Below are positions 6,581-12,785 of a stretch of DNA of 12,879 bases, one piece after another. The stretch comes from Methanobacteriota archaeon (GTDB lineage: Archaea > Halobacteriota > Halobacteria > Halobacteriales > Halalkalicoccaceae), in assembly GCA_022561895.1 (NCBI GenBank), contig JADFQH010000001.1, positions 23,790 to 36,668 on the forward strand, given 5' to 3'. Both the position numbers and the translations under genes were made by a program. The stretch's first letter is position 1. The number at the start of each line of letters is the position of its first letter. The notes below the pieces were generated by a model, which saw only the letters and a list, made by a program, of their open reading frames with translations, was not told where the DNA came from and did not search any database.

Positions 6581-7185
6581 TTCTGGAGGAGCGCGAGGAC
6601 GGTGAAGACGACGGTCGCACCCGCTTCGGCGGCCTTCGAAACCAGCGCGTAGGTGTCGTCGATGAGGTGTTCCGCGATCACGGTCAGCGCCCCGTCGTCG
6701 CCGTGGTCGTGGTCGTCGCCGTTATCGTGGCCATTGTCGTGTCCGTTGTGGTCGTGACTATCATGCCCGTCGTCTGCGTGACTATGGCCCTCGCCGTTAT
6801 GATCGTGTCCATCGTCGGCGTGGCCATTGTGGTCGTGCCCGTTGTGATCATGGCCGCCGTTATCGTGTGCGTGATCCCCGTGATCGTGGAGTTCGACCCC
6901 AAGGGTTGACTCGGCAACGCCGAAAGCATGCACGTCGGCATAAGCGAGCCAGAACAGGACCATCAGCCCCGCTCCTGCCACATACGCCGTCGTGGCGACC
7001 GGCGTCAGCGCGATCACGCCCAGTAGCGCGATCGCGGCGACTCCCCCGAGGAGGTACAGCGCGGGCAACAGTGCCGAGCCACCCCCTGAAATCGCTTCGA
7101 ACAGACCCGAAACTCCCAACGCAAGATGGATCGCCGCCGAGACGAACACCAGCACCCCGGCGATCCCGAGAAGACGTGTCTTCAT
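6577..7185 (-). CDS. Integral membrane protein with a 60-residue His/Asp-rich loop
   Basis: A 202-residue membrane protein with about four hydrophobic segments (near 5-25, 38-60, 66-86 and 177-199). Residues 100-161 contain about 20 His among Asp, Gly and Asn, built from HDHNG-type units, and lie between helices 3 and 4. Such loops are known in metal transporters, metallochaperones and metal-storage proteins, so a role in binding Zn, Ni, Co or Cu is plausible but unproven. The helix layout and the conserved motifs (67-89 and 173-187) match the downstream gene, and the loop is expanded only here. It is not recognisable as HupE, NiCoT, ZIP or CbtAB. The ATG lies about 30 bp downstream of a TATA-like GAAATAG, consistent with a leaderless start, and it is the first gene of the pair. 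Confidence 0.82.
   Translation of the reverse strand: MKTRLLGIAGVLVFVSAAIHLALGVSGLFEAISGGGSALLPALYLLGGVAAIALLGVIALTPVATTAYVAGAGLMVLFWLAYADVHAFGVAESTLGVELHDHGDHAHDNGGHDHNGHDHNGHADDGHDHNGEGHSHADDGHDSHDHNGHDNGHDNGDDHDHGDDGALTVIAEHLIDDTYALVSKAAEAGATVVFTVLALLQK
6703..6888 (-). repeat. Degenerate short repeat encoding the His/Asp/Gly/Asn loop
   Basis: Repeated units of five or six codons (variants of HDHNG, HADDG, HDNG) run through this stretch. On the plus strand it appears as runs of gtg/gtc/atg motifs such as gtggtcgtg. The repeats are imperfect in frame and codon choice, which suggests slippage expansion followed by divergence. Confidence 0.7.
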
Positions 7186-7211
7186 CGTATCCGAGGGTTG
7201 TCCGTCGTTAC

Positions 7212-7218
7212 CTATTTC
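7212..7218 (-). promoter_or_regulatory. Putative TATA box (GAAATAG on the minus strand) for the His-rich membrane operon
   Basis: Centred about 30 bp upstream of the ATG at 7185 in the 157-bp divergent region. A perfect 6-bp inverted repeat with a 3-nt spacer (GTTCGA-tcg-TCGAAC, 7226-7240) lies just upstream and could be a regulator site. Confidence 0.35.
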
Positions 7219-7304
7219 GCTACTGGTTCGATCGTCGAACGTGGTCGTTGGTAGCGCAAAACACGGACCATGGTTCCATGCCCCGGAGGTACGAGAACAG
7301 TAGG

Positions 7305-7310
7305 TTTATC
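7305..7310 (+). promoter_or_regulatory. Putative TATA box (TTTATC) for the aIF2 gamma operon
   Basis: It lies 33-38 bp before the ATG at 7343. Transcription would begin near 7333, leaving a leader of about 10 nt without a Shine-Dalgarno sequence. Confidence 0.35.
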
Positions 7311-7342
7311 AGTCGTTCGGGGCGAACATTCACGAAATTACT

Positions 7343-8590
7343 ATGGAGGCAACCTTAGCGAGCGACCAACAGCAACCGGAGGTGAACATCGGACTCGTCG
7401 GCCACGTCGATCACGGCAAAACGACGCTGGTACAGGCCCTATCGGGGTCGTGGACCGACCAGCACTCAGAAGAGATGAAACGCGGCATCTCGATCCGACT
7501 GGGGTACGCCGATGCGACCTTCCGGCGGTGTCCCGGTGTCTCCGAGCCGGAATGCTACACCGTCGAGGAGACCTGCCCGGATGGGAGCGAAAGCGAGATC
7601 CTCCGGACCGTTTCGTTCGTGGATGCGCCCGGCCACGAGACGCTGATGGCGACGATGCTTTCGGGAGCATCGATCATGGACGGCGCGGTTCTCGTCGTCA
7701 GCGCCACCGAGGACGTTCCCCAGCCCCAGACCGAAGAGCACCTGATGGCGCTCGATATCATCGGGATCGAGAACGTCGTCATCGCTCAGAACAAGGTCGA
7801 TCTCGTCGAGCGCGACCGGATCGAGCAAAACTACGAACAGATCCGGGAGTTCGTTTCGGGAACCGTCGCGGAGGACGCTCCAATTGTGCCGATCAGCGCC
7901 CAACAGGAGGTCAACATCGACTTCCTCATCGGCGCGATCGAAGACGAGATCCCCACCCCGGAGCGCGACCCTGACGCCGATCCACGGATGCACGTCGCAC
8001 GCAGCTTCGATATCAACCGTCCCGGAACGACGTGGGAAGATCTTACAGGCGGGGTGATCGGCGGCAGTCTCGTCTCCGGTAATCTCGAAGTCGGCGACGA
8101 ACTCGAAATCCGGCCGGGTCGAGAGGTAGAGGAAGGTGGCCAGTCCTCGTGGCAGTCCATTCGGACGGAGATCCGCTCGATACAGGCCGGTGGCCAGAGC
8201 GTTGATCGGGCGGTCCCCGGTGGACTGTTGGGGCTCGGGACCGGTCTCGATCCAAGCCTGACGAAAGGTGATGCGCTTGCGGGGCAGGTCGCGGGGATAC
8301 CCGGAACGCTCCCGCCGACGTGGGACTCGTTTACGATGGATGTCGATCTCTTAGCGCGGGTCGTCGGCTCCGAAGCGGGCGATTCGATCGAGGAGATTAG
8401 CACAGGTGAACCGCTGATGATGACGATCGGGACCGCGACGACGGTCGGAGCGGTCACGAGCGCGAGAGAACGTGAGTGTGAGGTCTCGCTCAAGCGCCCG
8501 GTCTGTGCAAAGAGGGGCGCACAGATCGCGATCAACCGCCGGGTCGGCACGCGCTGGCGGCTCATCGGCATCGGCACGTTAACGGAGTAG
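7343..8590 (+). CDS. eif2g: Translation initiation factor aIF2 subunit gamma
   Basis: The GTPase subunit of the archaeal initiation factor aIF2, which brings initiator Met-tRNA to the small ribosomal subunit; 415 residues, full length. G motifs are clear: G1 GHVDHGKT (20-27), switch/G2 region around KRGISIRLGY, G3 DAPGHE (94-99), G4 NKVD (150-153) and G5 SA (185-186). The two C-terminal beta-barrel domains follow (for example GGVIGGSLVSGNLEVGDEL, and the ending RVGTRWRLIGIGTL). Between G2 and G3 the zinc-knuckle region holds only three Cys (C63, C71, C78), where many archaea have a CxxC...CxxC set. The PIN-domain gene begins directly after the stop. It heads the conserved archaeal cluster with rpo7, spt4 and dephospho-CoA kinase. 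Confidence 0.97.
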   Translation: MEATLASDQQQPEVNIGLVGHVDHGKTTLVQALSGSWTDQHSEEMKRGISIRLGYADATFRRCPGVSEPECYTVEETCPDGSESEILRTVSFVDAPGHETLMATMLSGASIMDGAVLVVSATEDVPQPQTEEHLMALDIIGIENVVIAQNKVDLVERDRIEQNYEQIREFVSGTVAEDAPIVPISAQQEVNIDFLIGAIEDEIPTPERDPDADPRMHVARSFDINRPGTTWEDLTGGVIGGSLVSGNLEVGDELEIRPGREVEEGGQSSWQSIRTEIRSIQAGGQSVDRAVPGGLLGLGTGLDPSLTKGDALAGQVAGIPGTLPPTWDSFTMDVDLLARVVGSEAGDSIEEISTGEPLMMTIGTATTVGAVTSARERECEVSLKRPVCAKRGAQIAINRRVGTRWRLIGIGTLTE

Positions 8591-8980
8591 ATGACCATCG
8601 TCTGTCTCGATACCAACGCGCTGATGATGCCGGTCGAATGCGACGTCCGGGTGTTCGAAGCGATCGAAACGCTCATCCCTGATCCCGAGTTCGTCGTTCC
8701 CGATTCAGTGGTCAGAGAGCTTCGGAATCTCGCCGACGGCGCGGGCGAAGAAGCTGTCGCCGCCTCGGTCGGGCTGGACTTAGCGGATCGCTGTCGGCGG
8801 ATCGAAGTCGCTGAATCTCACGCTGATGACGCCATCGTCTCGCTCGTTCGTGCTGGCGAGACTGAGTACGTCGTCACGAACGACGGCCCGTTACGCGAGC
8901 GCGTGCTCGCCGCCGGGAATCCAGTAATTGGTTTAAGGGGCCGGAACGAACTCGCAGTCACTCAACCACAACATGTATAA
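8591..8980 (+). CDS. PIN-domain ribonuclease, Fcf1/Utp24-like
   Basis: A 129-residue single PIN domain. All expected metal-binding acidic residues are visible: D7 (LDTN), E43 (VVREL), D79/D80 (HADDAIV) and D98 (TNDGPLR). Archaeal PIN proteins next to aIF2 gamma are usually linked to Fcf1/Utp24-type rRNA processing rather than to toxin VapC. The lack of an adjacent antitoxin gene and the housekeeping operon agree with this. The ATG directly abuts the aIF2 gamma stop (no gap), and the 3' end overlaps the rpo7 start by 8 bp. The rRNA substrate is inferred from family and context. Confidence 0.88.
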   Translation: MTIVCLDTNALMMPVECDVRVFEAIETLIPDPEFVVPDSVVRELRNLADGAGEEAVAASVGLDLADRCRRIEVAESHADDAIVSLVRAGETEYVVTNDGPLRERVLAAGNPVIGLRGRNELAVTQPQHV

Positions 8981-9545
8981 ACGGGTTACACTCAAGGACA
9001 CGGTCGAGGTTCCACCGGAGCAGCTCGCGGACGTCTCGGAGGAGATGGTTCGCAGACTGCTTCAGGACAAGCTCGAAGGACGGATGGACGAAGAGGTCGG
9101 CAGCATCGTTTCTGTCGTGTCGGTCGCCGATATCGGCGAAGGTGCGGTCTTACCGAACAGACCGGGCGTCTACTACGAAGCGGAGTTCGACGCTGTCACG
9201 TTCGACCCCGCGATGCAGGAAGTCATCGACGGCACAGTAGTAGAGGTGGTGGAGTTCGGCGCGTTCGTCGGGATCGGTCCCGTCGACGGGCTGCTCCACG
9301 TCTCACAGATCAGCGATGAGTATCTCTCCTATGACGCGGAGAATCAGCAGCTCGCTTCCACAGAATCCAACCGGACGCTCGGGGTCGAGGACGCCGTGCG
9401 CGCGCGAATTGTCACGAAGAGCATCGACGAGCGAAACCCCCGAGACTCGAAGATCGGCCTGACCGCAAAACAGCCCGGTCTCGGAAAGCACGGCTGGCTC
9501 AAAGAAGAACACGAGGCTCGCCAGCAACCGGCGGGTGACGATTAG
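8973..9545 (+). CDS. rpo7: DNA-directed RNA polymerase subunit Rpo7 (E')
   Basis: The stalk subunit of archaeal RNA polymerase (older name RpoE1), partner of Rpo4, which helps open-complex formation and binds emerging RNA; 190 residues. The N-terminal RNP-like domain begins MYKRVTLKDTVEVPPEQL, the usual Rpo7 start. The S1/OB domain spans about 82-165, with the S1 phrase VVEFGAFVGIGPVDGLLHVSQI. The C-terminal tail is acidic, as common in halophiles. The ATG overlaps the PIN gene by 8 bp. A TATA-like TTTAAG at 8932-8937 inside the PIN gene might give an additional internal promoter (weak). The gene directly abuts spt4. Confidence 0.96.
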   Translation: MYKRVTLKDTVEVPPEQLADVSEEMVRRLLQDKLEGRMDEEVGSIVSVVSVADIGEGAVLPNRPGVYYEAEFDAVTFDPAMQEVIDGTVVEVVEFGAFVGIGPVDGLLHVSQISDEYLSYDAENQQLASTESNRTLGVEDAVRARIVTKSIDERNPRDSKIGLTAKQPGLGKHGWLKEEHEARQQPAGDD

Positions 9546-9743
9546 ATGGCGCGCAATCGGCAGGTCTGTCGGGACTGTCACCGCGTCGTCGACCCCGACG
9601 CGAACGCCTGCCCCTCGTGTGGGTCGACCTCCTTTACGGATGATTGGGCGGGCTACGTCGTGATCACCCACCCCGAAGAGAGCGAGATCGCCCGCGAGAT
9701 GCAGGTCACCGAACCGGGCGAATATGCACTGAAAGTCCGCTGA
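9546..9743 (+). CDS. spt4: Transcription elongation factor Spt4 (RNA polymerase subunit E'')
   Basis: A 65-residue zinc protein that pairs with Spt5 to increase RNA polymerase processivity. The zinc ribbon is formed by C8, C11, C22 and C25, followed by the Spt4 signature (WAGYVVITHPEESEIA), in which the conserved Ser/Glu region mediates Spt5 contact. The length is normal for archaeal Spt4. It starts immediately after the rpo7 stop and overlaps the next gene by 1 bp (TGATG). Confidence 0.95.
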   Translation: MARNRQVCRDCHRVVDPDANACPSCGSTSFTDDWAGYVVITHPEESEIAREMQVTEPGEYALKVR

Positions 9744-10309
9744 TGGGCGACTCGGACGCCGAAAGCGACAGCGAGGTCGTCCTCCGACTGCCCGACTCCC
9801 TCAGAGGGGCGTTCAAGGATCCGATGGGTCCGATAGAAACCGACGCCGAGGTTCTCGTCGGGGACGTTTCAGGACCGCTGATCGCCGTCGGCGACGTCGT
9901 CACCTACCATTTCGAGCGGATCGGCCACACCCCCGACGTGGCGGTCGTTGACGGGCTGACCGAGCGAGAGAGCGTCGAACCCGAGATCGCGGACCGACTC
10001 GAAGCCAGCGATGCGCGCCGGCTTCATGCGAGAAACCCGGCCGCCGCTCTTTCAAACTCGATGCTTCGGACGCTCCGGGAGGCCGTCGAGAGCGACTCTC
10101 CCGTCGCGATCGACGTCGATGGCGAAGAGGATCTCGTGACCCTCCCGGCGCTCGTCCTCGCGCCCGAGGGGGCGAGCGTCGTCTACGGCCAGCCCGGCGA
10201 GGGGATGGTCCACGTGCGAGTGGACGAGGAAACGAGAGCGCGCGCCCGCGGGCTGTTAGAGCGCATGGACGGCGACCACGAGCGGCTGTGGGAGCTACTC
10301 CGCGGGTAG
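9743..10309 (+). CDS. GTP-dependent dephospho-CoA kinase (DUF359 family)
   Basis: Catalyses the last step of archaeal CoA synthesis, phosphorylating dephospho-CoA with GTP; 188 residues, cytosolic. Family motifs are visible: DVSGPL (41-46), VGDVVT (49-54), PDVAVVDG (64-71), the NPA region (98-100), VDGEEDL (125-131) and YGQPGEG (148-154). The frame is open further upstream, but the ATG at 9743 overlaps the spt4 stop and gives the normal family length. This gene is commonly linked to spt4 in archaea. It is the last recognisable member of the operon here; 18 bp later azlC begins. Confidence 0.92.
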   Translation: MGDSDAESDSEVVLRLPDSLRGAFKDPMGPIETDAEVLVGDVSGPLIAVGDVVTYHFERIGHTPDVAVVDGLTERESVEPEIADRLEASDARRLHARNPAAALSNSMLRTLREAVESDSPVAIDVDGEEDLVTLPALVLAPEGASVVYGQPGEGMVHVRVDEETRARARGLLERMDGDHERLWELLRG

Positions 10310-10327
10310 CGAGAGACACAAGAGAGA

Positions 10328-11092
10328 ATGACGGACAGGGGAGCAGTCAACGAGAGCGAGCAGTCGGAAGCCGAGCAGGAGACCGATAGCGAAGCCACCG
10401 AACCGACGACCGTCACGTTCGGTCGCCGCGGGGTTCGTGCGGGCTTTCTCACCACCCTTCCGATTGCCGTCGGAGTTGGAGGATACGGAATCGCCTTCGG
10501 CGTGCTCGCCGATCAGGTGGGTTTGAGCGCCGCGGAGGCGGCGCTGATGAGCGCCACGGTCGTCGCGGGAGCCTCCCAGATCATCGCCGTCGAGCTCTGG
10601 GCGGATCCGATTCCCATCGCGACGATTTTGCTCGCCGTGTTCGCGGTCAATCTCCGGTACTCGCTGATGGGCGCGGCGCTCCAGCCGTGGTTCAGCCAGC
10701 TTTCCGCAGTGCGCGCCTACGGCAGCCTGTTTCTCATGGCCGACGAGAACTGGGCGCTGACGATGCGCGATCTCAAATCCGACACCGGCCGGGGGGCGTT
10801 TCTGCTCGGCAGCGGCATCGCAGTCTGGTCGTTCTGGGTCGGATCAACAGTGATCGGAACCGCCGTCGGCGGCGCGATCGGCGATCCAGCAGTGTATGGA
10901 ATCGACTTCATCCTCGCGGCCGTCTTCGTCGCGCTCGCCGCGGAACTCTGGGAAGGCCGGAGCTCGCTCGTCCCGTGGATCGTCGCGCTGGCGACCGCGC
11001 TGCTCGCCGCCGAGTTCCTGCCAGGTCAGTGGTATATCCTCGTCGGCGGGGCGGTTGCAGGCATCGTCGAGGTGATCCGCTACGATGAGTGA
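10328..11092 (+). CDS. azlC: AzlC family branched-chain amino acid exporter, large subunit
   Basis: The large membrane subunit of an AzlCD-type exporter, known in bacteria for exporting branched-chain amino acids and their analogues; 254 residues. About 40 acidic, hydrophilic N-terminal residues precede five or more hydrophobic segments. AzlC phrases are visible: GFLTTLPIAVGVGGYGIAFG, the VAGASQII segment and NLRYSLMGAAL. The acidic leader is a halophile-style extension. It follows the kinase gene by 18 bp with no obvious promoter, so read-through from the upstream operon is possible. It overlaps azlD by 8 bp. The actual substrate in this organism is unknown. Confidence 0.9.
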   Translation: MTDRGAVNESEQSEAEQETDSEATEPTTVTFGRRGVRAGFLTTLPIAVGVGGYGIAFGVLADQVGLSAAEAALMSATVVAGASQIIAVELWADPIPIATILLAVFAVNLRYSLMGAALQPWFSQLSAVRAYGSLFLMADENWALTMRDLKSDTGRGAFLLGSGIAVWSFWVGSTVIGTAVGGAIGDPAVYGIDFILAAVFVALAAELWEGRSSLVPWIVALATALLAAEFLPGQWYILVGGAVAGIVEVIRYDE

Positions 11093-11399
11093 CGCTCTCA
11101 CACTCGACCCGCTCGTCGTGGGCGTAATCCTCGCGATGGCCGTCCTGACATTTTTCACGAAGATCGGCGGGCTGTGGCTGTTGAGCCGCTTCGAGGTGAG
11201 CGACCGGCTCGAAGCCGGAATTTCCGTCCTCCCCGGCGCGATCGTGATCGCGATCCTCGGCCCGGAACTGGCCGAGGGCGGTCCCCCAGAATGGGCCGCC
11301 GCGGGGCTGACGCTTGCGGTGATGTGGCGAACTGGGAATATTTTGCTCGCGCTGATCGCGGGCGTGGCCGGGGTCGTGGCGTTCCGAGCAGTTATGTGA
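11085..11399 (+). CDS. azlD: AzlD family branched-chain amino acid exporter, small subunit
   Basis: The small partner of AzlC; 104 residues with about four hydrophobic segments. Typical AzlD features are the N-terminal helix ending in TFFTKIGGLWLL, the middle VLPGAIVIAILGPEL, and a short C-terminal pair of helices. The start overlaps the azlC stop by 8 bp (translational coupling). It is the final gene on this strand before a convergent intergenic region. Confidence 0.9.
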   Translation: MSDALTLDPLVVGVILAMAVLTFFTKIGGLWLLSRFEVSDRLEAGISVLPGAIVIAILGPELAEGGPPEWAAAGLTLAVMWRTGNILLALIAGVAGVVAFRAVM

Positions 11400-11462
11400 G
11401 AAATACCCCACACTGCGAGCCGCCTTTTTACTGGCGTGCAGAACCGAAGGTCCTGCTGTGCT

Positions 11463-11538
11463 AACGAACGCTTCGCGTGCGTTGCATCCAGAAACGGCGG
11501 AGCCGTTTCGACGACACCAGCGGGAGCTTCGCTCCCGC
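11463..11538. repeat. Array of three consecutive short-loop hairpins, possible repeat element or bidirectional terminator
   Basis: Three inverted repeats lie in a row. 11463-11483 is an 8-bp stem with one mismatch and loop TTC. 11491-11509 is a perfect 8-bp stem GAAACGGC/GCCGTTTC with loop GGA. 11520-11538 is a perfect 8-bp stem GCGGGAGC/GCTCCCGC with loop TTC. Spacers are 7 and 10 bp. They occupy the intergenic region between the convergent azlD and CBS genes, so they could end transcription from both sides. Alternatively they are a dispersed palindromic element of the kind found in haloarchaea. Only one copy is in this window. Confidence 0.65.
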
Positions 11539-11541
11539 AGC

Positions 11542-11546
11542 AAAAA
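11542..11546 (-). terminator. Possible T-rich terminator after the CBS gene
   Basis: On the minus strand, TTTTT occurs 10-15 nt after the CBS gene stop, directly before the hairpin array. Archaeal termination often needs only a T run. On the plus strand a matching T run (CCTTTTTA, 11423-11430) lies about 25 bp after azlD. Confidence 0.35.
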
Positions 11547-11556
11547 CGTGCGTACG

Positions 11557-12699
11557 TCAGATCTCGTTCAACTTTCTCAACAGTTGTCCCTCGTACTCTT
11601 CATCCGACTGCATCCCCTTCATCTCCAACACATTCCTCTCTAGTTTGTCGAGCGCAACGTGGAAGGCGGCGTTCGCACCGTAGCCCTCGCCCGAACCGGC
11701 GACCTGTCCTCTGTTCGTGCGCAGACGGATCTGACAGTGGATCAGCGGCGTCCCGCGGAGTTTTTCCTTGTGTTTCTGGAACCGAACGTGGGCGTGATGC
11801 ACCTGCATCCGGCGGTACTTGTCGGTGACCGCCGTGATATCGGCACGAATGTCCTCTCGGGAGAGCGTATCGAGCAGGTCGATGTTCGTGATCTGGACGT
11901 CCATGTGCTCGTCCTCGGTGAACGTAAGCGCCCGGAGCACGTCGGTTTTGGTGACGACGCCCGAAACCTGTCGGTCGTTCGCGTCGGCGGTGACGATCAG
12001 GCCGTTGTAGTCGTGTTCGAGCATTCGGTTTACGGCCTCGCTGACGACCTCTTCGGTGTCGGCGGTCGCGACGGGGCTGTTCATCACGTCGTAGACCGGG
12101 ATATCGAGGATCCGTTCTAAGTCGCCGCCTCGGTCGCCCACCGTCGCTTTGTCCATATCGCGGATGATGACGTCGCGCAGGTCGTGGGTGGTGACGATAC
12201 CTTCGAGTCGGCCGTCGTCAGCGAGAACGGGAAGTCGGGAGATGCCGTGCTCTCGAAGCAGGTTGATCGCCCGGCCAACGGTGGTATCGCGGTTGATCGT
12301 GACGACGTCTTCAGTATAAATCTGCTCGACGGTGATCGCATCGAGGTTTTCGAGGACGCTTTCGAGAATGGCGTCGGCGGTGATAATCCCCCAGAGATTT
12401 TCGTCGTTGAAGACGGGTGCGACCATCGTCCCGCCCTCGACGAGCATGCGCGCGACCTCGCGGATGTCCTCGTCGCGGTCGATACCCGGCGCAGAGCGCA
12501 TGAACGCTGAGGCCTTCGTGTTGTCCTCGACGTGCGATTGGAGGATCTGGCGTTCGGTCACGATCCCGGCGTACTCGCCGTCGTTGGTGACCACGATCGC
12601 TTTGGGGTTCGATTCCTCGAAGGCAGCCCGGATCTTCCCGAAGCGCTCGCCGACGTCAGCCTCGGTGTAGTCAGTGGTCGCGATATCGGCAATATCCAT
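11557..12699 (-). CDS. Four-CBS-domain protein fused to a ribosome-hibernation-factor-like C-terminal domain
   Basis: A 380-residue cytosolic protein. Four CBS modules lie at about 5-60, 66-120, 126-180 and 202-260, each with the CBS pattern of a hydrophobic strand plus G-x-(I/V)-(T/V)-x2-D/E (GIVTERQIL, GIITADAIL, GIVTTHDLRD, GVVTKTDVLRA). CBS pairs usually bind adenine nucleotides. Residues about 265-364 form a separate domain (MDVQITNIDL, then RMQVHHAHVRFQKHKE, then a long helix AAFHVALDKLERNVLEM) whose strand/helix order resembles HPF/RaiA hibernation factors. The tail SDEEYEGQLLRKLNEI is acidic then amphipathic. The frame could start at a TTG at 12747, but the ATG at 12699 opens with the expected CBS beginning MDIADIATT. 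A weak TATA-like TTGATTAC (12727-12734, minus strand) fits. The hibernation role is inference. Confidence 0.85.
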   Translation of the reverse strand: MDIADIATTDYTEADVGERFGKIRAAFEESNPKAIVVTNDGEYAGIVTERQILQSHVEDNTKASAFMRSAPGIDRDEDIREVARMLVEGGTMVAPVFNDENLWGIITADAILESVLENLDAITVEQIYTEDVVTINRDTTVGRAINLLREHGISRLPVLADDGRLEGIVTTHDLRDVIIRDMDKATVGDRGGDLERILDIPVYDVMNSPVATADTEEVVSEAVNRMLEHDYNGLIVTADANDRQVSGVVTKTDVLRALTFTEDEHMDVQITNIDLLDTLSREDIRADITAVTDKYRRMQVHHAHVRFQKHKEKLRGTPLIHCQIRLRTNRGQVAGSGEGYGANAAFHVALDKLERNVLEMKGMQSDEEYEGQLLRKLNEI

Positions 12700-12754
12700 C
12701 GTATCGGTTACGTTTGATCGTCCATCGTAATCAACGTTAGTCCTCAAGGGGTGT

Positions 12755-12760
12755 GTTTTA
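12755..12760 (+). promoter_or_regulatory. Putative TATA box (GTTTTA) for the gene starting at 12786
   Basis: Centred about 28 bp before the ATG at 12786, the spacing expected for a leaderless haloarchaeal transcript. It lies in the 86-bp divergent region shared with the CBS gene. Confidence 0.4.
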
Positions 12761-12785
12761 GCATCTCCCGGCCCTCATCACGAGC

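Noticed and set aside
6667..6909. Plus-strand 80-residue Val/Ile-rich 'membrane protein'
   Set aside because: It is the antisense of the His/Asp/Asn repeat: the complements of CAC/GAC/AAC codons read as Val. The minus-strand gene has motifs, a paralogue and a coupled operon partner.
8591..8980. VapC toxin of a toxin-antitoxin module
   Set aside because: The PIN residues fit, but no antitoxin gene is adjacent and the gene is embedded in the aIF2 gamma-rpo7-spt4 operon, which favours an rRNA-processing role.
11400..11556. tRNA gene or CRISPR array
   Set aside because: No cloverleaf or T-loop consensus is visible, and the three palindromes differ from each other with 7-10 bp spacers, unlike CRISPR repeats.
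11436..11828. Plus-strand open frames running through the hairpin array into the CBS gene
   Set aside because: Arg/Ser-rich translation of palindromes and antisense sequence, with no start signal or domain.
12700..12747. TTG-initiated N-terminal extension of the CBS protein
   Set aside because: The extra 16 residues are not CBS-like and the ATG at 12699 matches the usual start of CBS proteins.
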